Positions 8,589 to 16,327 of a stretch of 35,263 bases of DNA are shown here, piece by piece. The notes beneath the pieces were generated by a model, which was given only the letters and a program-made list of their open reading frames with translations, ran no database searches and was not told where the DNA came from. The position numbers were made by a program, and so were the translations under genes. This DNA is from Taibaiella sp. KBW10 (GTDB lineage Bacteria > Bacteroidota > Bacteroidia > Chitinophagales > Chitinophagaceae), in the NCBI RefSeq assembly GCF_003852495.1, contig NZ_QAJI01000003.1, forward strand, positions 205,902 through 241,164, written 5' to 3'. How positions within the stretch are numbered: the first letter of the stretch is position 1; every line of letters starts with the position of its first letter.

Positions 8589-9885
8589 ATGGACCAGACA
8601 CAGTAAGATTGAATATGCCGGTTTAGCGGCACAACAAGACTTTCAGCTGCAACAGCTGAAGGTCTTGTTGCAATATGTATCTGTTCATTCTCCCTTTTAT
8701 AAAAAACAGTTTAACCAATATGGTATTAGGATTGAAGACATTCAATCCCTTACTTACTTAGAACGAATACCCACTACTTCCAAAGAAGATATCCAGCAAT
8801 ATAACTGGGATTTTTTGTGTGTAGACAGGGCATCCATAGCAGAATATACGGCTACTTCCGGAACATTAGGTACTCCTGTGACCATTGCCTTAACGGCCAA
8901 TGACCTGGAACGCCTTGCTTATAATGAATACTGTTCTTTTAAGCTGATGGAGGTCGGGGAACAGGATATTATACAGCTGATGCTTACACTGGATAAGCAA
9001 TTTATGGCGGGCATGGCTTATTATAAAGGGGCACAGGAACTCAAAGCATCGGTCATCAGAACGGGGCCGGGATTACCGCAAATGCAGCTGGAAGTCATGC
9101 AGCGGCTACAGTCGGGCACTTTGGTCGCTGTACCCTCTTTTTTACTTAAGATGATCCACTATGCCCAGGAGCATCATATTGATGTGAATGCGCTGAGTGC
9201 CCGAAAAGTACTGGCCATAGGGGAAAGTATCCGAACAGAAGACTTAGAAGATAATATCCTGCTTCAACGCATCAAAAAGGACTGGAATATAGCCATATTC
9301 GGTACCTATGCTGCAACCGAAATGCAAACGGCATTTACAGAATGTACACAGCATCGGGGCGGGCACTTAAACACCGAATTACTTTATGTAGAATTATTGG
9401 ATGAAGCTGGTAAGCAGGTACCGGCAGGCACTGTGGGAGAAGTAACAATTAGTACATTCGGTGTAGAAGGCATGCCGCTGCTTCGCTACAGAACCGGTGA
9501 TCTGTGTAAAGGGTATTATGAGCCCTGCGCCTGTGGCAGAACGAGTATGCGCTTAGGACCGGTTACGGGTCGCAAGCAACAAATGATTAAGTACAAGGGG
9601 ACGTCCGTTTATCCGCCTACCCTCTTTGAACTGCTTAATGGCTTGGATTTTATCGGGGAGTATGTAATCGAGTTATCGCTGGATGATACGGGACAGGATG
9701 ACCTGATGCTTCACCTATACTTACCGGTAGCTGAGGCGATGGCCATGAGTAATTTAAAGCAAAGGTTACAAGCTAGCTTAAGGGTTATTCCAAAGATAAA
9801 CATCTGTGACCAGGAAAGCATCGCCCGTATGCAGTTTCCCAACGGCTCCAGAAAACAACTTAAATTTATAGACCGCAGATATTAA
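8581..9885 (+). CDS. PaaK-like acyl/aryl-CoA ligase (adenylate-forming enzyme)
   Basis: Member of the ANL adenylate-forming family closest in layout to phenylacetate-CoA ligase (434 aa, the PaaK length). The P-loop-like motif [11 protein letters not shown] lies at residues 90-100, with the aromatic-acid-type motif [10 protein letters not shown] in the middle, YRTGDL (ATP-ribose binding) and the cysteine pair CACG nearby. The C-terminal domain starts around [20 protein letters not shown]. The acid substrate is unknown, and no other phenylacetate genes are nearby, so catabolism of phenylacetate is not implied. The start ATG 8581 overlaps the end of prfB by 8 bp, pointing to coupled translation. 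Transcription ends at the terminator overlapping its stop codon. Confidence 0.85.
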   Translation: MNKWTRHSKIEYAGLAAQQDFQLQQLKVLLQYVSVHSPFYKKQFNQYGIRIEDIQSLTYLERIPTTSKEDIQQYNWDFLCVDRASIAEYTATSGTLGTPVTIALTANDLERLAYNEYCSFKLMEVGEQDIIQLMLTLDKQFMAGMAYYKGAQELKASVIRTGPGLPQMQLEVMQRLQSGTLVAVPSFLLKMIHYAQEHHIDVNALSARKVLAIGESIRTEDLEDNILLQRIKKDWNIAIFGTYAATEMQTAFTECTQHRGGHLNTELLYVELLDEAGKQVPAGTVGEVTISTFGVEGMPLLRYRTGDLCKGYYEPCACGRTSMRLGPVTGRKQQMIKYKGTSVYPPTLFELLNGLDFIGEYVIELSLDDTGQDDLMLHLYLPVAEAMAMSNLKQRLQASLRVIPKINICDQESIARMQFPNGSRKQLKFIDRRY

Positions 9886-9918
9886 AAAGGATCACCGATA
9901 TTGGTGATCCTTTTTAAT
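9881..9918. terminator. Bidirectional terminator, PaaK-like ligase / NDH-2
   Basis: Inverted repeat with 16-bp arms (9881-9896 and 9903-9918). The GGATCACC core is flanked by A5/T5 runs. The left arm contains the ligase stop codon. It serves the two convergent genes. Confidence 0.9.
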
Positions 9919-9925
9919 GAACGCT

Positions 9926-11194
9926 TTAGTTATGTATATCACCTTCATGCTTGTCTGCACGGATGATCAGGCGTATAGTAGGATCGTTGGTAACAAAACT
10001 CCACATCCAGCTGAAAAACAGTTTCACTTTATTTCTAAATCCGGCAATGGGCATAATATGGATCAATAACCAAGCCATCCAAGCCAGGAAACCTTTCATA
10101 AAGCTTTTGGGCAGGTCTACCACCGCTTTAAATTTGGAGATGATGGCCATACTCCCTTTATCGTTGTACGTAAATGATTTCAAGGCTCTCTGCTGCTTAA
10201 TATTTTCCAGGTTTTTAGCAAGCAGCTTTCCCTGTTGAATGGCTACCTGAGCCAGTTGCGGATGTCCTTGCGCAAATGCGGCATCTGTCGTCTGATAACA
10301 GAGATCACCAATCGCAAAAATGTTTGTCGTTCCCTGAACCAAGTTGTGTTCATTGACTAAAATACGCCGGCTTCTGCCGATACTTTCGGCAGGCAAACCC
10401 GGTGCTTCTTTGGCAACCACTCCCGATACCCAAACTAAAGTATAGGTTGAGATGGTTTCTCCATTAGCTAAATAAACGACCTCATCTTTATAATCTTTTA
10501 CGGCTACTGATAGTTTCACCGTTACGCCCAATTTGGTCAATTGTCTTAAGGCCTCTTGCTGCGATTTTACACTCATGGGGCCTAACAAACTATTGCCGGC
10601 ATCGATTAAGTAAATCCTGGTGTGAATACCGTTTAATTCCGGATAATCTTTTTCTTTTACATGCCCTTCCATTTCTCCCAGCATACCGGCCACCTCTACA
10701 CCAGTGGGGCCTCCACCTGAGATGACGATGGTCATGAGCTTCTGCCTTTCTACCGGATCGGTCGTTCTACATGCTTTTTCGAGATTGAGTAAAATGGTAT
10801 TTCGGATTTTTAGCGCATCATTAATGTTTTTAAGTGGCAAAGCCTGTTCCCGTACATTCTGCATACCGAAAAAATTGGTTTCGGTACCCATTGCCAATAC
10901 CAGATAATCGTAATCTAAGCGCCCTTGATCTGTTTCAATAAAATTTTCCGCTTGATTGATCTTGGTCAGGTTACCGTTAAAGAACCGAATATTGTTTTGT
11001 CCCTGAAACATTTTCCGGAACGGATAGCTGATATTAGATGGTTCTATAAATGCGGTGGCCACCTGATAAATAAGCGGCGGGAAGAAATTATAATTGTTTA
11101 CATCTACCAATACCACTTCCATGTCTTCTTTTCCGGCAAGCGATTTCGCCAAATTAATCCCGGCAAAACCTCCCCCAACGATTACTACTCTCAT
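9926..11194 (-). CDS. ndh: Type II NADH:quinone oxidoreductase (NDH-2)
   Basis: Single-subunit, non-proton-pumping FAD enzyme that passes electrons from NADH to quinone at the inner face of the membrane. It has 422 aa. The FAD dinucleotide fold is at the N-terminus (VVIVGGGFAGINLAK), the second NADH fold is near residue 160 (IVISGGGPTGVEVAG), and the flavin motif TNIFAIGDLC is near 290. The C-terminal ~60 residues carry a hydrophobic anchor (GFLAWMAWLLIHIMPIAG, then KLFFSWMWSF). It is monocistronic, lying between a shared terminator and a 330-bp upstream gap with its own -7 box, which leaves a leader of about 175 nt. Confidence 0.9.
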   Translation of the reverse strand: MRVVIVGGGFAGINLAKSLAGKEDMEVVLVDVNNYNFFPPLIYQVATAFIEPSNISYPFRKMFQGQNNIRFFNGNLTKINQAENFIETDQGRLDYDYLVLAMGTETNFFGMQNVREQALPLKNINDALKIRNTILLNLEKACRTTDPVERQKLMTIVISGGGPTGVEVAGMLGEMEGHVKEKDYPELNGIHTRIYLIDAGNSLLGPMSVKSQQEALRQLTKLGVTVKLSVAVKDYKDEVVYLANGETISTYTLVWVSGVVAKEAPGLPAESIGRSRRILVNEHNLVQGTTNIFAIGDLCYQTTDAAFAQGHPQLAQVAIQQGKLLAKNLENIKQQRALKSFTYNDKGSMAIISKFKAVVDLPKSFMKGFLAWMAWLLIHIMPIAGFRNKVKLFFSWMWSFVTNDPTIRLIIRADKHEGDIHN

Positions 11195-11375
11195 AATTAT
11201 TGCTGTTAATGTCTATGAATATGATAAAACACCAATCCAAGTTTAAAGATTATGTATCCATTTCCCTTAAAACCCGGATCTATGAATATTTATTCAATAC
11301 CAACAAAAAAAGCAGGCATTCGCACAAATAGAATGTTGATTTAAAGGTGCTTGTATCGCCATTGAATAAACATCG

Positions 11376-11383
11376 CAAAGTTA
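11376..11383 (-). promoter_or_regulatory. -7 box of the NDH-2 gene
   Basis: Minus strand reads TAACTTTG followed by CGA, matching TAnnTTTG. No -33 TTG is seen at the right distance. It implies a transcript leader of roughly 175 nt. Confidence 0.5.
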
Positions 11384-11464
11384 GGTAGTCGCAGCGGAGT
11401 ACGCGTTGATTTTGTACTATTATTTATGTTAAATATTCACTTGTGCCTTTAATTTCAACGATGC

Positions 11465-11496
11465 AAAATGCCGGCGGAATGTTCCGCCGGCATTTT
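11465..11496 (-). terminator. Terminator of tonB
   Basis: Inverted repeat AAAATGCCGGCGGA (11465-11478) / TCCGCCGGCATTTT (11483-11496) with a 4-nt loop, 27 bp after the stop of the minus-strand tonB gene. A/T ends on both sides allow bidirectional use. Confidence 0.9.
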
Positions 11497-11523
11497 AGTC
11501 TTATTTATTTTTGAAACAGGAAT

Positions 11524-12375
11524 TTAGTGTAAATTGAATCTTATCGGTAAGGTCATGCGTACACTAACGGCATAGCCATTTTGCTTTCCTGCTTTCCACT
11601 TTGGAGCACTTCCGAGCACTCTTGCCGCTTCTTCATCACATCCGCCTCCAATGCCACGTATTATTTTTATCTCAGACAAGCTTCCGTCTTTAGCCACTAC
11701 AAAACTGACATAAACCAATCCTGAAATCGGGGCTTCCCGGGCGGCAAGCGGGTATTTCAGATTTTCACTTAAATACTTTTTCCAGGCAGCAAGGCCACCA
11801 GGAAATTCCGGCATTTCCTCGGCAACATTGATCGGCTTTGTTTCCTCCTCTTTTGCAATGACGGTCTCTTTCTTTTCTCCCTTTTTGCTAAAGACTTCAC
11901 CGGGTTCGCCATCTTTATTCAGGCTTTTATCCAGCGCAATAGCGGTACCATCTTTTAAACCTATATTATCCACCGGTCCGGCCAGGGCATCCTTATCCAG
12001 CATCTTCATAACAGGTTTATCAATCAATTTGTCTTTGACAATTGTCGGTGTGCTATGCTCTTGTGTCTTTGCCGTTTTACCGCCACGCGATGTGATTACT
12101 TCAGGCTCCTGTATCTTAGGCCGTTCAATTTTGACCTTCTTTAAAACATATGTAGTCGTATCGGTAATCTTGGGTTGCGTTGAAGCTATTGCTATTTTAT
12201 TATTGCTTTTTATGGTAGACAGAAACACTGCTGTGAATATCATCAAACTCGCGATGGCAGCTGCTTTCAACATGCGTTGATTATAATTTTTACGAAGCTC
12301 GTAAGCACCGTATTTTTTATTCCTGTTTTCAAAAAGAAGATCGAGGTATCCATTTTGGTTTTGCGTATTCATCAT
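11524..12375 (-). CDS. Energy transducer TonB family protein
   Basis: Inner-membrane-anchored protein of 283 aa that couples the proton-motive force to outer-membrane receptors. The N-terminal cytoplasmic stretch (about residues 1-36, with ENRNKKYGAYELRKNY) is typical of Bacteroidota TonB proteins. One membrane helix (about 37-54, AAAIASLMIFTAVFLSTI) follows, then a Pro/Lys/Glu-rich periplasmic linker. The C-terminal TonB domain begins around EMPEFPGGLAAWKKYLSENL and includes YPLAAREAPISGLVYVSFVV and the final VRMTLPIRF. No exbB/exbD or TonB-dependent receptor is adjacent. Two tandem ATGs (12375 and 12372) could both start translation. It is divergent from the osmC-like gene. Confidence 0.9.
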   Translation of the reverse strand: MMNTQNQNGYLDLLFENRNKKYGAYELRKNYNQRMLKAAAIASLMIFTAVFLSTIKSNNKIAIASTQPKITDTTTYVLKKVKIERPKIQEPEVITSRGGKTAKTQEHSTPTIVKDKLIDKPVMKMLDKDALAGPVDNIGLKDGTAIALDKSLNKDGEPGEVFSKKGEKKETVIAKEEETKPINVAEEMPEFPGGLAAWKKYLSENLKYPLAAREAPISGLVYVSFVVAKDGSLSEIKIIRGIGGGCDEEAARVLGSAPKWKAGKQNGYAVSVRMTLPIRFNLH

Positions 12376-12457
12376 TTCAGGATTTTATTATAAAACACAT
12401 TTTTCATTTTTTTCCATAAATATTTTTCTATCTTACCCAAAGAAAATTGCTTTATGT

Positions 12458-12883
12458 ATGCCGAAAACGATATTAACTATTGCGCAAAGCCCCTATGGGT
12501 TTACTTCTACGGATGATCAGGGAATCGTGACAAAAATGGATGTGCGACCAGAATTGGGCGGACATAATACGGGGAGCAGTCCCATGGTTATGTTGCTGCA
12601 TGCCTTGGCGGGTTGTGCCAGTATTGATGTATTGATGATCTTGGGAAAGATGAAGCTGGAAGTATCAGACTATACGGTGACGGTCGAGGGGGAAAGAGAA
12701 AAGGATAAGGAGCCTGCGCTATGGCAACAGATACACATAACCTTTTCCCTGAAGGGAGCAGGCCTTGATGAAGCTCCTGTAAAACGAGCTATAGATTTGT
12801 CTCTGGACAAATACTGTTCTGTTGCCTTCACGCTAAGAGCTGCCGGCGCTCAGATTAGCTATGAACTCCTATTGGAATCATAA
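12458..12883 (+). CDS. OsmC/Ohr-family protein
   Basis: Thiol-dependent peroxide-detoxifying family protein, 141 aa. The two characteristic cysteines are present: Cys53 in HALAGCASIDVL and Cys120 in DKYCSVAFTL. The spacing and surrounding helix are those of the OsmC/YhfA-type group rather than Ohr itself, so a hydroperoxide reductase role is plausible but unproven. ATG 12458 is chosen; another ATG at 12454 is out of frame. The 3' end overlaps the end of the DUF3037 gene on the other strand by six bases (tail-to-tail). Confidence 0.87.
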   Translation: MPKTILTIAQSPYGFTSTDDQGIVTKMDVRPELGGHNTGSSPMVMLLHALAGCASIDVLMILGKMKLEVSDYTVTVEGEREKDKEPALWQQIHITFSLKGAGLDEAPVKRAIDLSLDKYCSVAFTLRAAGAQISYELLLES

Positions 12884-13264
12884 TACTAATTGGGCCATTA
12901 ATTTATCTACTGCATGTCCCATGTCTTGTGCATAACCGGGATGAATAGGTGAGCATTGCACCATCGTACTGCGGGTGGAACTGAGCCATCGAAAACGCAA
13001 AGCTTTATCTAGAGCTGCAATAGGCGATTTACAAGACTTAGCCCCTGTGGCAATGCGCTCAAAGCCGAGTAGATGTTGTTGTATTAAGTCTAAGTCCGTT
13101 TCGGGATCAAGTGCCTTTAGTTTTTCTATGGATAAATGTGTTTTACAGATCAGTACCTGCTCTTTTTTACAATACAGCAATACACCTGCATTAATGAACT
13201 CTCCGCGTTCTACACGAGGTACGATGCGGATGATTGCATACTCATATAATTGCCAGTCTTGCAT
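12878..13264 (-). CDS. DUF3037 family protein
   Basis: Small protein (128 aa from the ATG) of the DUF3037 family, with the typical opening YEYAIIRIVPRVERGEFINAGVLLYC. No catalytic motif can be named and the function is unknown. The frame could also start one codon earlier at a TTG (13267). It overlaps the upstream HipA-like kinase gene by 23 bp (13242-13264), a strong sign of translational coupling. From knowledge of the families, DUF3037 and HipA-like genes recur as neighbours in many bacteria. The 3' end overlaps the convergent osmC-like gene by six bases. It may be a partner or target of the kinase (inference). Confidence 0.85.
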   Translation of the reverse strand: MQDWQLYEYAIIRIVPRVERGEFINAGVLLYCKKEQVLICKTHLSIEKLKALDPETDLDLIQQHLLGFERIATGAKSCKSPIAALDKALRFRWLSSTRSTMVQCSPIHPGYAQDMGHAVDKLMAQLVL

Positions 13265-14018
13265 CAATTGCCTGTTTTACAAATTTATCACTATGTACTA
13301 ATCGTTGCTGCAGGAAATGATTGTATCCGTTTTTAATCTCTTCCAGGCTTCTTTCCGGTTCAGAAAGGCTGAGCCACTCTTCGGGAATCATATCTATAAT
13401 TTTCGCAATAACACCTGGATTGATTAAGGATAATGCTTCTGTGGCTGCGGCTTGTAATGCATTGGCCTGGCTGAGCAATACATGGTCTTTGATCATCGCA
13501 AAAGGACTCTGAGCAAGGCTCTCCAAGCTATCCCAGTTATGATGAAAATATAAGGACGCGCCATGATCGATGAGCCATATATCTTTATTCCAAACCAGTA
13601 AATTAGTATTTTTAGCCGTACGGTCGATATTCATTAATAAAGCATCCAGCCATACAATTTTTGAGGCAACCAGCGGATCGATCTGATGTATTTCAGGATC
13701 AAAGGTAATAGAACCGCTTAAAAAATGAACACCAAGGTTCAAGCCAGTACTCGCTTTAAGCAAATCCTGAATTTCTTCGTCGGGTTCTGTACGCCCAAAG
13801 CCCTCCGCAAGATCTGCAAAGACCATTTCGGGCATATTTAAGCCCAGAACTCTGGCTAGTTCACCTCCTATAAAATCTGCAATCAGGGCTTTAAGTCCTT
13901 GTCCCGCGCCTCTGAATTTTAGCACATACAGGAAATCATCATCTCCTTCTGCAATAGCAGGCAATGAGCCACCTTCCCGCAAGGGGCTTATATATCTGAT
14001 TACCTTAATATTTCTCAT
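13242..14018 (-). CDS. HipA-like kinase domain protein
   Basis: 258-aa protein resembling the kinase core of HipA but lacking the usual N-terminal HipA subdomain. Features fitting a Ser/Thr-kinase fold are a candidate ATP-binding Lys34 in YVLKFRGAGQG, the helix GELARVLGLNMPE, a catalytic-loop-like LLMNIDRTAKNTNLL (Asp132, Asn137/Asn139) and a metal-binding-like LIDHGAS (Asp151). No HipB-type antitoxin is adjacent; the coupled partner is the DUF3037 gene, overlapping by 23 bp. The substrate is unknown. It may phosphorylate a translation factor as HipA does, or may act quite differently. A promoter-like site with -33 and -7 parts lies just upstream. Confidence 0.82.
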   Translation of the reverse strand: MRNIKVIRYISPLREGGSLPAIAEGDDDFLYVLKFRGAGQGLKALIADFIGGELARVLGLNMPEMVFADLAEGFGRTEPDEEIQDLLKASTGLNLGVHFLSGSITFDPEIHQIDPLVASKIVWLDALLMNIDRTAKNTNLLVWNKDIWLIDHGASLYFHHNWDSLESLAQSPFAMIKDHVLLSQANALQAAATEALSLINPGVIAKIIDMIPEEWLSLSEPERSLEEIKNGYNHFLQQRLVHSDKFVKQAIDARLAII

Positions 14019-14036
14019 ATCTTTTTTCTAAATAAA

Positions 14037-14077
14037 AACACTCATACGAAAGTACAAGTGTTCCTGATTATTATCAA
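14037..14077 (-). promoter_or_regulatory. Candidate promoter of the HipA-like/DUF3037 pair, overlapping a hairpin
   Basis: On the minus strand, TTG (14077-14075), 20 bp, then TACTTTCG (14054-14047), one mismatch from TAnnTTTG. The same stretch forms an inverted repeat AACACT (14037-14042) / AGTGTT (14057-14062), followed on the minus strand by a T run. It could therefore be the terminator of the upstream small-protein gene instead, or do both jobs. Confidence 0.4.
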
Positions 14078-14096
14078 CGCTTAACAAGCATTTATA

Positions 14097-14399
14097 TTAC
14101 CATCTGTACCCTGCATCCCATAGATCATTAAACAATCTATGAAAAATAAAAGGGATACCCCTCAGGTCAATCACATTGTCAGACATTCTTTCGCCTCTCC
14201 ATTTCATCCAAGTTTCATAGGCTTCATTGGGATTTATATCTTCACCAGTCTGTTGTATGAACGAAGCCATAATATCGATGGTTACGGTATTACCTGTCGT
14301 TTGCTCTGCTGCATAAGAAGAGGTGGCTGTTAGGCTAAGTGTTCCTGTCGTCGCTATAACAGTAAATAGACCCAGGAAAATAATTGATTTTTTCATCAT
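14097..14399 (-). CDS. Small secreted protein with a YpfJ-type N-terminal signature
   Basis: I do not recognise a family for this 100-aa protein. The first ~30 residues (KKSIIFLGLFTVIATTGTLS ... SSYA) form a signal peptide, with likely cleavage after SYA. The mature part is ~70 aa. Residues 65-81, MKWRGERMSDNVIDLRG, match the N-terminal signature MRWRGERESDNVEDSRG of the zinc peptidase encoded two genes upstream at 13 of 17 positions. The tail IPFIFHRLFNDLWDAGYRW is aromatic-rich. Two tandem ATGs (14399 and 14396) are possible starts. It lies 59 bp downstream of gldA, probably in the same transcript. It could be a diverged remnant fusion or a partner of the peptidase (inference). Confidence 0.7.
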   Translation of the reverse strand: MMKKSIIFLGLFTVIATTGTLSLTATSSYAAEQTTGNTVTIDIMASFIQQTGEDINPNEAYETWMKWRGERMSDNVIDLRGIPFIFHRLFNDLWDAGYRW

Positions 14400-14458
14400 C
14401 GTTTTTTTAAATTATAGAATTAACGAATATACAAAATAAATCACTTAAAAAAGAATTA

Positions 14459-15367
14459 TCACTTCAAGGTCAGCATTCTAAATACCTCTTCCAGGCTTTT
14501 CGATTCTGTCTGTAAAGACTCTATCGCAATATCGTGCTGTAGAGACCATTGCATTAAAGCCTTACGTAACTGATCCGGTGCGGCAGTTTGTAAAGCCCAT
14601 CGGTTATCGTCTAAAGCCCGTACTGACTCTAAACCTGATAAGTGTTGCAATTGTGCCGCCTCTATAGTTTTATTGAACTGAACGATTAAAGTATTTTTAT
14701 TGTGTTGATGCTGTTGTATACTGTCCAGTGCATCATCGGCGACAATTTTACCGTCATTGATAATAATGACACGACTACACATGGCTTCGACTTCCTGCAT
14801 AATATGTGTAGATAATAACACTGTTTTCTCTTTACCAATTTGCAGGATAAGATCCCTAATATCCGCCAGCTGATTAGGATCCAGACCACTGGTGGGTTCA
14901 TCTAGAATCAGTACATCAGGATTATGGATCATTGCCTGTGCCAGACCTACCCGCTGCTTATATCCTTTGGACAGCTGTCCTAATTTTTTATTCACTTCCT
15001 TGGCCAAACCAGTCATGGCAATCATCTCTTCTACCCTACTGTTTTTATTGCTCAGTTGATGCACCCCTGCAGCAAAATGTAGATATTCCCGTACATACAT
15101 ATCGTAGTATAAGGGATTGCTTTCGGGCAGGTAGCCAACATGTTTCCGGACATCCAATACGTTTTTCTCAATATCAAAACCACATACAGTAGCCATTCCG
15201 GAAGTAGGAGGCACATAAGTAGTCAGCATTTTCATCGTGGTGGATTTACCGGCACCATTAGGCCCCAGAAAGCCCACGATACTGCCTTTCCCGATTTCAA
15301 AAGAGATATGATTAACGGCTAATTGTTCTCCGTATTTCCGTGTTAAGCCTTTAACAATGATAGACAA
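14459..15367 (-). CDS. gldA: Gliding motility ABC transporter ATP-binding protein GldA
   Basis: ABC-transporter ATPase of 302 aa matching GldA, which works with the membrane subunits GldF and GldG and is needed for gliding in flavobacteria. The Walker A motif GPNGAGKST is at residues 35-43, the signature LSKGYKQR at 132-139 and Walker B VLILDEP at 152-158, then the switch histidine in STHIMQE. The C-terminal third is the GldA-type extension ending SKSLEEVFRMLTLK. Translation seems to start at TTG 15367: an in-frame TAA lies two codons upstream, and the family N-terminus begins MSI at this point. gldF and gldG are not next to it. It follows the zinc peptidase gene by 25 bp. Confidence 0.88.
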   Translation of the reverse strand: MSIIVKGLTRKYGEQLAVNHISFEIGKGSIVGFLGPNGAGKSTTMKMLTTYVPPTSGMATVCGFDIEKNVLDVRKHVGYLPESNPLYYDMYVREYLHFAAGVHQLSNKNSRVEEMIAMTGLAKEVNKKLGQLSKGYKQRVGLAQAMIHNPDVLILDEPTSGLDPNQLADIRDLILQIGKEKTVLLSTHIMQEVEAMCSRVIIINDGKIVADDALDSIQQHQHNKNTLIVQFNKTIEAAQLQHLSGLESVRALDDNRWALQTAAPDQLRKALMQWSLQHDIAIESLQTESKSLEEVFRMLTLK

Positions 15368-15392
15368 TGTCTTTTATTTTTATGATATACGA

Positions 15393-16259
15393 TTAATTGG
15401 CCAATCCTAATTCTTTAAAAGTATTGCCTTGATTAAGATCTCCTGTTTGGTAGCCTCTCTTGAACCAATACATTCTTTGCTGTGAGGTACCGTGTGTAAA
15501 TGCATCGGGCACTACATATCCTTGCGCCTCAGACTGCAATTTGTCATCTCCAATTGCATTGGCCGCGGTCAATGCGGTTTCTAGATCGCCGGGTTCTAAT
15601 ATATTACGCATTTTCTGAGCCCGGTTGGCCCAAACACCTGCATAAAAATCTGCCTGTAATTCTAAAGCAACGGAATACTTGTTGTATTGTGCTTCACTAA
15701 GCCGGCCTCTTAATTGTTGTACTTTTTCAGAAGTCCCCATCAGGTTTTGGATATGATGCCCTACTTCGTGTGCAATCACATAAGCCACCGCAAAATTTCC
15801 GGGTGCCTTGAACTTTGTTCTTAATTCTTCACAAAAACTAAGGTCAATATATACTTTCGCATCTGCAGGGCAATAAAAAGGCCCCATTGCACGGGAACCT
15901 TGTCCGCAGGCAGTCTCTTCTGATCCGCTAAAAATACGCAATTTCGGTTTTTGATAGGTTGCTCCCGCCTGGTTGAAGACATCACTCCAAACATCTTCGG
16001 TACTGGCCAAAATAACACGTACCATTTTGGTCGTGCTGTCGTTTGGATCGACGGTTGTTGTTTGTTCGTAGCCCGAGCTTTGTTGCGCCTTATTGTTCAT
16101 TACATCGCCCAGAATATTCGTAGGGCTTTTACCCATTAATAAACCGACAACTACAATAATAATTGTTCCCAAACCGCCACCTATAGCCAATTTCCCTCCT
16201 CCACTCATGCCACGGCTGTCTTCTACGTTATCGCTTTCGCGCTCCCCTCTCCAACGCAT
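15393..16259 (-). CDS. YpfJ-type neutral zinc metallopeptidase, membrane-anchored
   Basis: Putative neutral zinc metallopeptidase of the YpfJ family, 288 aa, the normal length. The N-terminal signature MRWRGERESDNVEDSRG is followed by a Gly-rich linker and a single membrane helix (about residues 25-43). The zinc motif HEVGH is at 164-168 within AYVIAHEVGHHIQNLMG. Downstream come ELQADFYAGVWANRAQ, which includes the likely third ligand region, and DAFTHGTSQQRMYWFKRGY near the end. Cysteines at 118, 130 and 143 flank a segment (CGQGSRAMGPFYCP) conserved in the family. The substrate is unknown. It shares the gldA transcript by spacing (25 bp). Confidence 0.9.
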   Translation of the reverse strand: MRWRGERESDNVEDSRGMSGGGKLAIGGGLGTIIIVVVGLLMGKSPTNILGDVMNNKAQQSSGYEQTTTVDPNDSTTKMVRVILASTEDVWSDVFNQAGATYQKPKLRIFSGSEETACGQGSRAMGPFYCPADAKVYIDLSFCEELRTKFKAPGNFAVAYVIAHEVGHHIQNLMGTSEKVQQLRGRLSEAQYNKYSVALELQADFYAGVWANRAQKMRNILEPGDLETALTAANAIGDDKLQSEAQGYVVPDAFTHGTSQQRMYWFKRGYQTGDLNQGNTFKELGLAN

Positions 16260-16327
16260 AAATAATAAGTTTTAATGATTTTTAAATATAGGTATAAATA
16301 CGCTTATTCCAGGTATTCTGTAATAAC

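Larger units (their letters stand above)
11195..11523. other. 329-bp intergenic region between NDH-2 and tonB
   Basis: Contains the tonB terminator (11465-11496), a -7 box for the NDH-2 gene (11376-11383) and a long NDH-2 leader in between. I found no tRNA and no convincing riboswitch. A 38-codon + strand frame (11215-11331) is present but unsupported. Confidence 0.6.

Noticed and set aside
8581-9885. Phenylacetate degradation cluster
   Set aside because: Only one PaaK-like ligase is present and no paa oxygenase or beta-oxidation genes are adjacent, so the pathway is not claimed.
11215-11331. 38-codon + strand frame in the NDH-2/tonB gap
   Set aside because: No Shine-Dalgarno site, no -7 box ahead of it and no recognisable protein; it lies antisense to the NDH-2 leader.
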